From Cheilinus undulatus (taxonomy: Eukaryota > Chordata > Actinopteri > Labriformes > Labridae), in assembly GCF_018320785.1 (NCBI RefSeq), contig NC_054886.1:7563207-7627206 (forward strand): a DNA stretch of 64,000 nt, written 5' to 3'. The notes under the pieces are model-generated. The model did not search any database. It was given only the letters and a program-made list of their open reading frames with translations, and was not told the origin of the DNA. Of this stretch, positions 1 through 12,584 are shown piece by piece; the stretch's first letter is position 1, and every line of letters starts with the position of its first letter. A program made the translations under genes and the position numbers.

Positions 1-87
1 GGATTACAGGAATTAATTTTTGAGACAAAATATAATCAAGTTTGGAGTATTTTAATTGTAAGCCTTTGCTTTTCTTTGCACTGAGAT

Positions 88-228
88 ATACAACCCAAAT
101 TCCAAAAAAGTTGGGGCGCTGCTTAAATCATTTAAACTCACATTTTATTCACAATTGAACAATATCAGATGCTGAAACTGAGACATTTACTATTTCACAA
201 AAGTATTAGCTCATGCTGAATTTGATGG
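88..228. mobile_element. Tc1/mariner-like element, terminal fragment
   Basis: This block begins with the motif ACAACCCAAATTCCAAAAAA and continues with text typical of one end of an abundant fish Tc1/mariner-like transposon. The same end is visible in reverse complement at about 31735-31947, and internal parts of the family occur near 34.9-35.4 kb and 44-45.8 kb. Only the terminal ~140 bp are present here and no transposase survives. Family assignment rests on the matching copies in this window and on recalled consensus text. Confidence 0.6.
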
Positions 229-235
229 AATTGGT

Positions 236-1035
236 TCTTTGCAGATGACATCATGCAGCAGCAGAGAACTCCTCTTGGGGGTCAGGTAGTGATTTCTGCA
301 TGGATAAAATGACCCCCAAAAGACCATGTTTTGAGCTGTTTTTGACTATGCCAAGCATTCAAAGTGTAACAATATAAAAATTCTTAATTCTGAAGCTACT
401 ATTATGTCATGAAAGTTGTGAACTATTAAGACAAAAAAAAATAAAGTTTTTAAAAATGTAACTCTGATCTTACCTGTGTTTCTCAGCTGATGCCTGAACC
501 TCCAGCCTTGCTTGTTGTGACAGGAAATCCGTCTTTTTTTAAAGTTGCAAATCCTTTTTTTTTTGACTCCCAAACTGCTCTTCATATGTTACCATTTTTT
601 TTTTAAAATGTGGATTAAAAAACAGGAGCTAGCTGACTGCAGCTAACATAAAAGAGTTACTTTGTAGCACAGGCTCGCTGACTCTGTTGCTTACCTCACA
701 AGGTTTATTTAGTTGATAGTAGATTGCTGTTTCAATTAAAAGCATGTTTGTGACAAAACAAGACTCCTCTAGATGCCAGGAGGTCTGCAGGCCTAAGTAA
801 TTTGTGTCATCCACACCAGGTAAATCAGTTAAACTGTGGTAAAAATATATATTTTTTGTAACATGTAGGGCTCATATTTACTGGTTGTAGAAATTTTATG
901 ATGGTAATAACAGCCTAGAGGTCCGTTTAGAGCTTTAAAGTACTAACTTTCCTCTGTTTCCATTCACTCCTAATGGCTGTCGCCCACTTCCTGACCCCAA
1001 ACGGACATTCAGGATCACATGGTTGTCACTGGCTT
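236..1035. repeat. Dispersed repeat, copy 1 (unknown family)
   Basis: About 800 bp that aligns by eye, with gaps, to 57258-57985 in the same orientation. Shared blocks include the GCAGCAGCAGAGAACT region, CAAGCATTCAAAGTG, the CAATTAAAAGCATGTTTG block and CCCACTTCCTG. No long open frame is shared and I see no clear terminal repeats, so the class is unknown; a MITE or an untranslated retroelement segment are both possible. Confidence 0.6.
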
Positions 1036-1860
1036 TTAAATACATATAAGGATTAATAATAAGAAGTTAGGTGAACAAATTACTTAATATTTGAGATTTT
1101 TGCATGTTGTACTTTGAAAGAGTTGTTTTAAATCTGTCAAATTTATTAAAAAGAAAACTAAAATTAAAGAGAGAATGCTCTTTGACTGTTCAACCTTGTC
1201 ATGGTTTTTTAAAAAATTGATTTTTATGGTCTTGGCTTGACTCAGTCTCAATCTTGACTTGGTCTTGACCTTCAAAAGTCTTGGTCTTGTCTTGGTATGG
1301 TGAACTCTGGTCTTGGGCAAGTCTTGGTTTGGGATAGTGTGGTCTTGAGTACAACACTACCACTTCCAGCATGAATGAGGAAGTGCACTTTCAAGCGCAT
1401 TTCTCCTTCATTATGAGATATCTATGAATGAAAACACAAGTTAAATTTGCTGTTTTGAAAACATACTTCATGAGCCGCCATTTTTATGGAACATTGAGTC
1501 CTCAGTTCAAAATAAATAAACAATGCAGCTGAGCGGAGTGGGTTTGTACTCATCCTGTTGTGTGATTGTTTTGAGTGAGAGCCCACTGGTGTCAGAATTT
1601 CTCATTACTGTGTATTTAAGTTGCGCAATTGGTTATCTAAAGCTATCAAGATTAATTGCAGTAATCAGTTAACTAAGAATCAGAAATTAGTGCATAATCA
1701 CGCTTTAGTGTCCTTTTCAGCATACCTTGGTTAAGCCATGTAAACATCTCCCTGCCAGTAATGTTAAATAAGTCTAACACCACTCTTAAATATAATATTT
1801 TTCTCAAGTGAAAAGTCATCTGCACCTTGTGATATCAAACATTTTCTTTTTACTGTCCCC
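1036..1860. other. Intergenic, nothing recognised
   Basis: AT-rich sequence between the dispersed repeat and the 3' end of cfap184. It contains a short stretch of GTCTTG-type imperfect repeats at about 1225-1345. No gene or clear mobile element was recognised. Confidence 0.4.
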
Positions 1861-1866
1861 TTTATT
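1861..1866 (-). terminator. Poly(A) signal candidate of cfap184
   Basis: On the minus strand this reads AATAAA, about 112 nt after the cfap184 stop codon. That would give a short 3' UTR. It is the nearest canonical signal downstream of the stop. Confidence 0.5.
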
Positions 1867-1977
1867 TACTTTTCAATCCATAGCAACTTTCTCTTTCTGT
1901 GGTTGAATTCATGACCAATAAAAAGCAGCTTTGCATACAATCAGGAAACAGTGAAATTATCACATTTACTCGTCCCC

Positions 1978-4900
1978 TCATTGGTCGATTTGTCTCCAGC
2001 GTTTTCCTCCACCTGCCACAGACAGTCTTAGCTTTAGTCCCTCGAGTTTTTCCTCCAGGAGGTCTGAAGCCTCTACAGTGTCTTCAAAGTCCAGCAGCAG
2101 GGCCCTGTTCCCCCGCAGCCCACAGCGCTCCTTCAGCCTCAGGTTTTCTATCTGCAGATTGTTTCGAGCCTTCTTCATCCTGGTCAGGAGCTCCCTCTTC
2201 CTGGCCAGTGTGGCTTCCACCTCAGCCAACTGCTCTTTCTTGGTCTGGACCTCCATCTGGCTCCAGGACAGCTTCTCCTTCACACTGGACAGCACCTGAA
2301 AGCGCAGAGGAGAACTACATCATGGCCCTCTTTTTCAAAGCAAAAGAGAGAATAACTCCCCATATATGACTCCTCCTACCTCCAAGCTGCTGCTGATCTT
2401 TTTCTGCATCTTCACTGATTCCTCATTCTGCTTTTCAGTCCGTCTCCTCTGCTCCAGCTGTTGGGCCTGCAGACGCTCAAACTGGAGCTGGAGCGGGTCC
2501 CTCTGCTCGTCTTCATGACGTAGCTCCGCCTCCAGTCGGTTAACCTTAACCCTGAGATTGAGGTGCTTCAGACGCAGCTTGATAAGCTCATCCTGATGGA
2601 GCTGCTCGGCTGCAAGACTTGACTCCACTTTAGCCTGAGCGGCTTGTTTACCAAGGAGCCGGCTCAGAACGGAGACTGCAACGTCCTGCTTCAGTGCCAT
2701 GAATGCTCGCCATTCATTTTTCACCTGAGAACAAAGATAAGACACATTTTAAACAAGCCAGATCATTAAAACTCACTGGTTCTCACATTTTAAACATAAA
2801 ATAAAGCTATTTAAAGATTTTTGGTTGAGTGTTAAAAGAAAATGACTTTATGAGGATTTCTGACCTCATGTAACTAATATTGAATTACTTTTCAGAAGAA
2901 AAATCTTGAAATTTTGGAGAGTTAAAAGCATATTTCTTGTACTGACAGCATAATTCAGCCTGTTTTTTTAAGATTTATTTTAGTTCCTTGTTGGGTAACT
3001 TTCTTTAAAAGTAATACTCGTGGCTTTTTAACCAGATATTAAAACACTTGGTTGCTTTTCAATTGTTTTTACCTTTCTGACTTACTGAGAAAGGCACAAA
3101 AATACCTTTGCAGCTGTACTGTCCTCAGTTTTCACAAATGGCAACAGACCACTCTTCTATTTCTTCTTCTTCTCCCAAAGACATCAAAACATTTTGGCAT
3201 GTCAATTTTATCCAGGTTTTTCAGCAACACTATGAAAGATTTTGATTTCAAGCACTTTGGCGCTCTCTGGAGGTCTTAGAGTGCAACTGCACAGTGGTGA
3301 AACAAAGCTGTCAAGTTCCCCCAATAACACGGGTGGACTCAGAGGGGGGCAAGGGGGGCAGTCGCCCCTCCTAATGAGGAAATGTCTAAAAATGGATGAG
3401 TGCCCTCTTAATCAGTGGTTCCCTACCTGGGGTCTGGGACCCCCTAGGGTTATCAACTCCATTTGCACAAGGGCCAGGTTTGTCCTTGATGGATACTTTG
3501 GGGGCGGGACTTTCAAATGAGCTTAATTAAGAGACATTTTGGTCTGATTAACACACTTAAAAAATGTTTTATTTTATTTCAAATGTATGCCATCTTAGAG
3601 TAAGATCAGTCGCTAAACCATAGCCAGCCACAAGGGGGCAATTGAGATACTTTAGCTGAATGCATTGTGGCTGTTATGTTCTCCATTACTGAGTTTGATA
3701 TGGTGTGCTCTGATTGAAGGAAAACCTGTGCAAGAAAAAGATCTTTAGTTTTGATTCTCAGGCAGGAAAAGGTTGAAAGAAAATCATAGTTTTAACCAAG
3801 AATTTACTTAAAGTATGTGTAAGCATGCATCATAATTTGTAGAAATGGGTGACAGGTGGATTTCTAGCAAACATTTAACCAATTCAGACAATTTTTATCA
3901 ATCTTGATTATTTTGGTGCTTTTGTAGCACTTAGGGGTCCACAATCCTGCCGGCGTGATTTCATCATGCGCTACTTTTGTCATATGACAGCATGAAAACA
4001 AAGCAACATTTTGCATTGCAATCACTTTGTGTGGAAAGCATGACATTCAGGCTTTCTTTCACTTTTTGTTTGATGTCAATAGGCCGAGTAAAACAGGAAA
4101 TACGATCATTCTAATGTGATATAAAATTAATGTCACACATAGGGGATAGTGGACCATGATGTACAGGATTGACAATATTTTGTTTTTCATAATTTCAGCA
4201 AATTGTTACTCCTTTTTAAAAATGGCAATATATTGTTTTAAATAACAATGTTTAAAAACCCATTTTTGTGGGGTGTTGTGTTTTTGGAGGTCCTATACAG
4301 TAAATTGAATTAAAAAAAAAATAGTTTTCATTTTATAAAGTTGAGGTGGTGCCTAAAAAATAGACAGAACATGAGCATGGTATACATTTTCTGAGTGGTT
4401 TATTTTGTCAAAAGAAAATTAACAAAATGGCAAAAATCACCAGTGGACCTCTGCAGGAGAATTTAAAAAAGATACCTTATATACATCAACCTATTTTTCT
4501 CTGCATATTTCTGAATTCAACAATGTTGTAGAGGCCGGATGGGAGGATATGGGGGTATGATGTGGCCCCCTGGCCTCCAGTTGATGATCTCTGCCCTGGG
4601 GGCTTTGTAAAGTGTAAGGATTATACTCATTGTACATAGACCACCTGATTTTAAAAAGCAAGGGGGATACCTGGCTCCTTTTAGCTAAAGGCTAGTGTGT
4701 GGACTGGTGCTTTAAAGGTAGAGGTAATCCCCTTTTGGCAAGAGAACTGGGACCTGCTGCCAAGGTTACTTAGTGCAGAAAGCAGGCGACTGGCACTCTG
4801 AAAGTTACTCTACTTTTAGATTAACTTTGAATCAATTATTTCAAGGTGGAAAATTGAGACACAACTACATATGCTTGTATGATGAACTATGAATTACTAA

Positions 4901-5691
4901 GTGTGTCCTGTTCCATATAAAAATGAACAAGAAAAGACTTAAACCAGGATCAGGCTCAAAACCAGAGTACTAACGAGCACACCAACCTTGTCCAGCTTCT
5001 CCTGGGACTGTACCCTCAGCTCCTCCTCCTGCTGCTCAGCAATCTCTGTTTCTGTGTTTATCTGCTGCTTCAGCTCCGTCAGCATGTCCATGTACCTCTC
5101 ATACTCCTGCAACAGCTCCGGTACCTGCTTCTCTGTCTCCACCTGAACATCGACCCCACCTTTCTTGCGGAAATACTCCACCAGCTTCCCCTGCAGCTGC
5201 CTGCTGCGCTGGATTGCCTTATCTCTCTGCTCACACAGCTCTTGGAGGAGTTTAGTGTACTCTTCATAGCTGATTTCTTCTGCAGGAGTGTGCTCCTCTT
5301 CTTCAGCCTTGACTTCCTCCTCATGTGGACTGGCCGTCTCTTTATCAGGGGTCTCCAGATGCAGTCTGGGAGGTCCATCTTCGCCAGTACTGTTATTATC
5401 AAAAACAACACTCTCTTCGTGTGCTGTTTGATTTTCATTGGCAGAGCCTATCTCAACATCTAAGTCATTTCTCAGGTTTTCTTCTGATCCAGAGGCAGCT
5501 GTGTCTTCACCATCTGCTCTCACACTTTCTAAGATTTCTTCATCAGGATCTGAAGCCACTGTGTCAGCCAGGATGGTTTCACTGCCATTATCAGTGGTAG
5601 GGACAGTCTCCTGGTTGGTTAAGTCTGCTGACACCACTGTTTCTGCATCATTCTTTACATAGTTGCCTTCATTTTCTGGCTGTACGTCCAT
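1978..5691 (-). CDS. cfap184: Cilia- and flagella-associated protein 184 (CCDC96)
   Basis: Three coding exons: 5691-4987 (235 codons, starts MDVQPENEG), 2724-2380 (115 codons) and 2295-1978 (105 codons plus stop), all in phase 0, giving 455 aa. Donors read AAG|GTTGGT and GAG|GTAGGA; acceptors are CTCAG and TTTCAG. The first ~140 residues are acidic and Glu/Ser/Thr-rich. From the YEEYTKLLQELCEQRDKA segment onward the protein is almost continuous Lys/Glu-rich coiled coil, as in the CCDC96 family. CCDC96/CFAP184 is known as an axonemal coiled-coil protein that pairs with CCDC113/CFAP263 near the nexin-dynein regulatory complex and radial spokes; that role is inferred by homology. Human CCDC96 is, as I recall, intronless, so two introns would be a difference. 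The intron at 2725-4986 carries hAT-like insertions; the last intron is only 84 bp. It lies head to head with tada2b, as in human. Confidence 0.9.
3328..3412. mobile_element. hAT-like left-end fragment (same type as 41466-42802)
   Basis: It starts CACGGGTGGACTCAGAGG, close to the start of the complete element at 41466 (CACCGGTGGACTCAGAGG), and includes a GTGCCCTCTTA piece like the minisatellite unit of that element. It is cut off at 3413 by another hAT-like terminus. It lies in intron 1 of cfap184. Confidence 0.5.
3413..4593. mobile_element. Nested hAT-like elements in cfap184 intron 1
   Basis: The segment opens with CAGTGGTTCCCTACC, a hAT-type terminus also seen reversed at about 45400-45422. 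At about 3455 it passes into a second family (TTATCAACTCCATTTGCAC) that matches 31050-31681, including the shared AGCCACAAGGGGGC and ATTGAGATA blocks. The right end, 4570-4593, reverse-complements to CAGAGATCATCAACTGG, matching the left terminus of the copy at 31050. No transposase frame remains. Target duplications are too decayed to call. Confidence 0.5.
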
Positions 5692-7159
5692 CTTTTATGA
5701 AGAAAAAAAAAGAGATTAATGATAATTTTATCTACAGATGGATGAAGCTACATCTCCTTAAGCTTAAATGTATTCAACCTGGGTAGTCAGCATTAATTGC
5801 AATGTATTCTGAGATCCATAACTGGTGCATGAATGGCATTAATTAAAAGTGATATCCTGACAGGGCTGACATACAGAGACAAACAAGCAGGCATGCTTAC
5901 ACTCACAACTATGGGCAATTTAGAGTCAACAGTTAGTGGAACAAGCATGTCTTAGGTCTGAATACATAAATGTAGTGAGCATGCAAACTCTACACAGAAC
6001 CAGGACCTTTCCTGCTGTGAGACAACAGTACTAATCTTGCATTGCCCTACAGCCCCATCCCCTAAATGCCTGTTATTAAATACTTAAGCAACAAATAATG
6101 CACAATTTATGTTCTCTTTCCTGTTTCCCTCTTATTAAAATGTTTTGAGCCTTTGTTTTTTTAATATCAATGTGGTAGGTGGGCCCACTGTACTAAGACA
6201 GTAATGTCTGTGTTTATATCCATACAGCAGTTTTATTCAGTCGGCTCCAGAGCTGAACGGTGCTCGTTCTGGGAGGTGAATGTAATAAAGTGGGCTAATG
6301 CTAAGATCCAGTGTGTATGCATTGTTGTTATAAAGCAAAGCCTTTCAGGGGCCCTGCTATTTCTATAAACCCTGTTTTAAGCCATTTTAAATTCAATTTT
6401 GAATTAAAAATACAACAGATTTATCAGAATTTTGCAATTTAATGCTGTTCCTCCTTTAGGAAATACCTAGAACATCTAATTGTTCTAAAACTTATTCTGT
6501 TGAAGATTAATACTTTAGGATTCATACATCTGCCTCCTAAAAGGATCAGAAACTGTCTGATTAGTATTAAATTAATGTATGAGAAGGAATCTAGTGTTCA
6601 TATTTAGAATTGGTAATATTTATGTTAAACAAAAACATAAACTGTAAGATACACGCTCCCAGGCTTTTTAAATTTGGGACTTCTGAGATAACACAGAGGG
6701 CTAATTCCCTTTAAGCCACTCCTGGTCCCTCCTAGAATGTAGAGCACTTTGGAAACCTCAATCTGAGTTATTGTTGCCAATGTTTTTGTGCAATTTAAAC
6801 AGTGGGCTGGAGTTTGTCTTATTTTTTCCGTAATTAATCATAATTAATGAAAAATAACCCAATATTGAGTGTCTTTGGCTTCTTTTTTTCTTGCTGTTGT
6901 ATCAAACAGGTTTCAGTATTGCTTGACTTTGACTACAATCATATAAAAGTTTATAATTCTGGCATTGTGACAACTATTTGTTAGTATTAATGCAATTCAA
7001 AAAGCTCAACTAAATTAAAAACAAGTAATAAATCTTAAATGGACATTAGAAAACGACTAAAAAGAGAGACGGAACAACAGAGAGGGACATAAAGCGCTTA
7101 TTTGTAAAAGCTGACGTAAGCTAAAGTTGAACGTGTAGGAAAAAAAGGGTAAAAATTAC
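5692..7159 (-). other. cfap184 upstream region, possible 5' UTR intron
   Basis: AT-rich DNA between the cfap184 start codon and the tada2b promoter. On the minus strand a donor-like CTCAG|GTAATT sits at 7160/7159, and an acceptor-like pyrimidine tract ending in AAAAG lies directly before the start codon at 5691. A leader exon starting near the tada2b promoter, with an intron spanning this region, is therefore possible. No cDNA evidence is available and no other gene is seen. Confidence 0.3.
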
Positions 7160-7389
7160 CTGAGACCGTTTTAATTTCAAAGATTTTGGCTCGTGCCCTT
7201 CTTTAGTCAATGAAACTGTTCCGTTTTGTTTCAGTTGTCCTGGTAACAGGGAGCGAGAGCCAATCAGAGGCGTCCCGACCCTCGCTCATTAATATTAACC
7301 AGCAGGATGTGAGTAGGTCGTGCGGCGGTGCTCCCTGTGCGCAGGCGCGGAGTTCTGCCTCCAACAACAAGAAGCAGGAGCCAGGCAAC
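7160..7389. promoter_or_regulatory. tada2b promoter / possible bidirectional promoter
   Basis: GC content and CpG frequency rise sharply compared with the flanks. A CCAAT box (GAGCCAATCAGAGG) lies at 7257-7270, about 125 nt before the tada2b start codon, with no obvious TATA box. A possible cfap184 leader exon runs the other way from the left edge. The layout suits a housekeeping-type divergent promoter; the start sites themselves are not visible. Confidence 0.5.
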
Positions 7390-9727
7390 ATGGCCGACCT
7401 GGGGAAGAAGTACTGCGTTAACTGCCTCGCAGAGGTTACAAACCTGCGGCTTCGTTGCACCGACTGCCCGGACATCGAGCTGTGCCCGGAGTGCTTCTCT
7501 GCGGGAGCAGAACTCGGGAATCACCGCAGATGGCACGGCTACCAGCAGGTCGACGGCGGGCGGTTCTCCCTCTGGGGTCCCGAGGCAGAGGGAGGATGGA
7601 CCAGCAGGGAAGAGCAGTCGCTGCTCGATGCCATCGAGCAGTATGGATTTGGAAACTGGGTACATCACTTTTTAAGTTAATTTACTTAGTTTATCAACAC
7701 AGCACACACATTCAACTAACAGGGGTTTAGTTTAAGGTTGAAATGTGTAAATTCCAGAGTTAAAAGTGAACAGTTAGTGGTATCAACGGTAATGACCCTT
7801 ATAAAATCTATCAACGTCGTACCGCCGCGACGACCGAGCACGAGCGATATAACTGAAGAGATTCAGTCAGAAAAGAAGAGTGCCACTTTATTTTAAATAT
7901 ATATAAAACCTTAGATTAGGCAAAGAGTCTTGCATAAAGAATAGGAGTTAGTAAGTAGAGACGTAAATATAAGAGGTAAGTAAACTACTATTAGTCCTTG
8001 AAAGGTTGGAATTATTTTTCATAGTTTCCTGTTTTGTTTTTGTTAACTGAGTGTTTGTTACTTATCTGATGAAGGTGGAAAACTTTCCCCAGCTACCTTT
8101 CAGTATGCATGATTTTACACAAACTATATAAATAACTTGAAATAATGACTTGATTCAAATGTCTGTAAATTTACACAGAAAACATCCTGACTTGCTGGGT
8201 CCCTTAAAGCTGCAGGTTTTCCTGAATAAGTGAAGGAACAGGGAGACCTCCCAAGTTTGCATTCACACATGCAGTTTGCCCAGATAAATTCTTGAAAATT
8301 TCAGGAGTTGTGTACAAGTGGGAATAGGACTCAAGAAAAGCTGGGCTAATGATAAAATCCCTGTTAAAAAATAGTGAGAATGCTCGTTATTTCACATATT
8401 GCTCGTTATTCTGTTCACCTCATTTCATATTGATTGCAGGATTATCTGCCATGTAGTCTGTATTTTTTCATCTTTTTTCATTAGACCTCCTCTTATTCAT
8501 GACCTTTTTGTTTTTTAGGAGGATATGGCTGCTCATGTTGGAGCATCCAGAACTCCTCAGGAAGTCATGGAGCATTACGTCACCATGTACATCCATGGAA
8601 ACCTGGGTAAGGCGTGCATCCCCGACAGTATTCCCAACAGGGTGACGGATCATACCTGTCCGAGTGGGGGGCCTCTATCACCCAGCCTCACCACCCCGCT
8701 CCCTCCACTCGATATCAGCCTGGCTGAGCAGCAACAGCTGGGCTACATGCCGCTCCGTGACGACTACGAGATCGAGTATGACCAAGATGCAGAGAAGCTG
8801 ATCAGCGGGCTGTCGGTGAACTATGATGACGAGGACGTGGAGATTGAAATGAAACGGGCTCATGTTGACATGTACGTACGCAAGCTTCGAGAACGGCAGC
8901 GACGCAAGAACATCGCACGAGACTACAACCTGGTGCCTGGATTCCTGGGCCGAGACAAGAAAGACAAGGAGAAAGAGAAACCAGGAACACTGGGGGTGAT
9001 CGGCACTGCTGCTGGAGTGGGCGGGGTGGGAGCTGGCAGTGGCACAGCTGGATCAGGATCCACGACATCAGCAGGATCAGGGCCTGTTCCGAGTACGCCT
9101 AAAAGGAAGATCACCAAGGAGGAGAAGGAGCAGAGGGTGAGGCTTAGAGGGCTCTGCCAGTTCATGGCCCATCGAGAGTTTGAAGAATTCTTTGAGAACA
9201 TGCATAAAGAGCGAGCGCTGAGGGCGAAGGTGCGTGAGCTGCAGCGCTACCGACGGAATGGCATCACCCGCCTGGAGGAGTCGACAGAATATGAAGCGGC
9301 GCGCCACAAACGAGAGAAACGCAAAGAGAACAAAAGTGTTGTCACTTCCAAACGTGGCAGCGGAGGAGGGGGTGGGTTGGGCTCTGGGATCGGACTTGGA
9401 GGAACTGGGGGTGGTGGAGGTGTCGCTGGAGGAATGGGCGTTGGCGGTGGAATCAAAGAAGAGAGCAAAGATGGCGAGTTTTCAGCGATTGAGAACCTCA
9501 CTGGCTTCGAGCTGCTGTCAGACAGAGAGAAGGTTTTATGTAACTCCTTGAACCTCAGCCCAGCACGCTACCTGACTGTCAAAACCATCATCATCAAAGA
9601 CCACCTGCAGAAAAGGCAGGGCATCCCCGCTAAGAGCCGGCTGCCCAGCTACCTGGACAAGGTGCTGAAGAAGAGAATCCTCACCTTCCTCACAGAGAGC
9701 GGCTGGATATCCAGAGACGCCTCTTAG
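7390..9727 (+). CDS. tada2b: Transcriptional adapter 2-beta (ADA2b)
   Basis: Two coding exons, 7390-7659 (90 codons, ends GFGNW|GTACAT) and 8519-9727 (402 codons plus stop, acceptor TTTTTTAG), encode 492 aa. The start MADLGKKYC is chosen because it matches the family; the frame stays open upstream to 7210. Residues 9-49 form a ZZ zinc finger with all ligands (C9, C12, C23, C26, C32, C35, H45, H49). A SANT domain follows at about 68-115, then the ADA2 central region, and a C-terminal SWIRM domain (about 405-492, ending GWISRDAS). TADA2B is an adaptor of the SAGA histone acetyltransferase module, with GCN5/PCAF, ADA3 and SGF29, in the nucleus. Human TADA2B is about 420 aa. The excess comes mainly from two Gly-rich insertions at about 245-284 and 370-402 that the human protein lacks. 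The intron is 859 bp. Confidence 0.95.
7810..7855. other. CpG-dense island inside tada2b intron
   Basis: A stretch of about 45 bp with roughly nine CpG dinucleotides (for example ACCGCCGCGACGACCG) sits in otherwise CpG-poor intron. It could be an intronic regulatory site or a young repeat. I see no open frame or motif that settles it. Confidence 0.25.
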
Positions 9728-9984
9728 CTAACATCTCTGGACGGTATGAGCTGATGATCCACTCCACAGGGAGGACAAAACTGCTGTCACTCACCTTTTT
9801 TTTTTAAAGGTGAACTTGTAAATATGTACATGACAAGAAAAGAGGATGCCCCACTGGAAAACATATTTTCATACTAGGGCTGGGAACAAAATGAAGCTTA
9901 TATTTCTAAGTTGGAATGGGACAACACTGTGGGTTTAAAGTACTTTGTCTTTGCAAACAAGCGTTAATAAGTACTTTGTAAATT

Positions 9985-11090
9985 TGAGTGTTATTACATC
10001 AGATTTATTGAAGATATCTTTGGGGAAAGACAGAAACAGGACTAAAGTTGGATAAAAAAAAATGCTGGAGATGTTGAAGGCATATAGTAGGTGAAAATTT
10101 CACAGAATGGCTCTCCACTTAGCAACTTGAATCACCCAACTTTTTAAACAAAACAAAAAAATCTCAAAAAAGTGTCTAAAGCACAGCTCAGAAAGCAGCT
10201 TAAAGCCTCCCAGTTTACTCTGCTGCAACTAAAGGAGACGATGCATTGTTTCCATTGCAACAACTCTCACAGTTGGTCAATCCAAAGCAACTCATTTATG
10301 AAGTTACCACACATTAAATCTATCTCTACAAGACGGACAGTATTTTGATTTAAATATTACTTCCTGCATTTTTATCACATTGATAATGCATACATATATT
10401 ACATGTATAATTCCCCCTCATCTCCTACTCATATGTCATTACCATCCTAGCATGGCAGCCAAATTTTGCAGCACATATAAACACAAAAATTCTTTACTTG
10501 CTCAGTCTTGTTATAAGTATGTTTTCACTGACAAATTTAGCTCCTTAGCCTTGAATCTCTCATGTATTAGCTCATACAGTGCTGCCTACCTGCTTACATG
10601 CACAGCTGATGTTAGGTATAGGTGTTTTTATTTTGCAGAAATTTCAGTTTGGAAAGGTTTAAAAAAAAAAAGTATAATCATTCCTAGAATTAATTGTATG
10701 ACTACCCAACATAATAATCTATTTTGAAAAAATATTTTTTTGGCATTTATAGATTTTTAAAACCAGACTTCCATTTATTCAAAATTTTCAGCTTGTAACA
10801 TCCTGCAACCTTGTGTCTGCAACTTACAAACTCAGCAGCAGGCAACATCATCAGACAGTTTGATTTTAACTGCAAAGGCTTGGTTCAGACAGTTGCAACA
10901 TTAAGAAACAGTCTTTGTGAACCCTGAATCTTTCTTAATAGTGAATGCAACATTAGGTGATTTGACTGTTATTGCATCAGATTTATTGGAGGTATTTTTG
11001 GAGAAAAAGAAACTGAAATGAACTGAAAATGTCAAAGCCGTATGCTGGGTAAAAAATTAACATAATGGCTCCCCTAGGTAATAGAATTAA
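9985..11090. repeat. Direct repeat pair about 980 bp apart
   Basis: The 9985-10130 segment (GTGTTATTACATCAGATTTA ... AGAATGGCTCTCC) reappears at 10965-11090 (CTGTTATTGCATCAGATTTA ... ATAATGGCTCCCC), same orientation, with scattered substitutions and small gaps. It is either a local duplication or two copies of one short dispersed element. Confidence 0.5.
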
Positions 11091-12584
11091 TGTGTACACT
11101 GTAGATGATTTTAAAGATCCGTCAAAATTTTGCATATTATTTGAAGCAGAAATTTCCTCCAAGATTCAGCAGCTTAAATCGCCTAGTATTTCAAATCAAA
11201 AATCCTTTTCTTTTTTCATTTGAGAAAAGGAAAAGCAACATTTTAAAACCATGATGCAGCTTTGTAAAAGCCAGACTAAAACATAATAGGGATGTGCAAT
11301 GAGTTTCCCATTTCAAACAGTCAGTTTATTCAAAAAAACTGCAGATTTTTGTGACCATCATATCAGTTTAAAAACACTTTTTTTTTTTTTTTCACATAAT
11401 TTTTACCGACCCTTTGTTGTGGTTTATTATCATGTCCATATGGTGGCTGTAGAACTTCTGAAAACTTTTTGCCAACCACCATTTCATAAGAAAAGAAGAA
11501 CACAACACAACTATAGTGTAACAAATCTAAGAGGTGCTAAGCTTGTAAGACATGCTACTTTTCCTTCTTTTAACTTAAGAAATGGGCGATTTCACTTAAC
11601 TTTGAGATGACCAATTAAACCATCTATTTAGCCTTGTGTTGTCAAGTTAAATAGATTGTTTCTTTAGTTAAGATTTGCCAAACATAGTGCTAAATCTGTT
11701 GTGCATTACGTGTTAGCATCAAGCAAACAAAGCCAGATCTCCATCATGGTCTATCCCCTAGAAATTGTAAAAAAAAAAAAAAAAATGCCCATGACAGTAG
11801 AAGAGAAATTGCCCTTGAAATGCACACAAATTAAACTTGAAAGCAGCAGTTCAAACTAGACTGACAAAACCCACAATTTCCACAGGGCCCATGTCTGCAG
11901 CGCCCTGCTCCAACCAACAGTGTTCACCTTCCCTGTTTAGAGCTGCAACTGGATCACAAAATCACAAGTACACATTGCAATAAAGAAAACAATAAACAGC
12001 ATGTTTCATTACCGTAAAGGGTTGATTTGCTGTTTGATTGTACACTGTGTTGACTATATATTGAAATGGTGATGGGATAGACAGTGGGCAGCCTGTATAT
12101 GGTGTTATATTTTAAGACTAAGAGGATGCTTTGTGCGTTTCCGTGATTGTTTTCCTGCTTGGGTTGATCTGCTCTGTGCTGATTGACGTGCCATGACAGC
12201 TCTGCTGAAAATAGACTCTTGCACAAAGCAGAGCAGAAACCAGATGACAGATCACTGAAAGATTGACTAGAACAGGCGTGGTCTGTGCCGGGGTGCACAG
12301 GGCAGACGGAGCGCTGCAAAAACGGGCTACGTGGAAATTAGGGATCAAGCCTGACACACACTAAAAGATTTTTAAAGCTATGACTGATTTTGAAATTATG
12401 AGAGACCCCCATAGGCCAATAATGACGCTCCTCTAGTTGGTGGTGTGCGATGAGATGATCAACAAATCATACACTTAACAGATTATTTTCACTGACGAGT
12501 TACCACTTTAAAATCTTGCACTGTCAAATGTGACTTTAGGGTAAATAAGCTAAATGTGGCTAGCTGTTTGCTACCTGCTACAAG

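Noticed and set aside
1899-2369. Plus-strand open frame over cfap184 exon 3
   Set aside because: Antisense to a clear coiled-coil exon with proper splice sites.
7264-7668. Minus-strand open frame over tada2b exon 1
   Set aside because: Antisense shadow of the ZZ/SANT coding exon.
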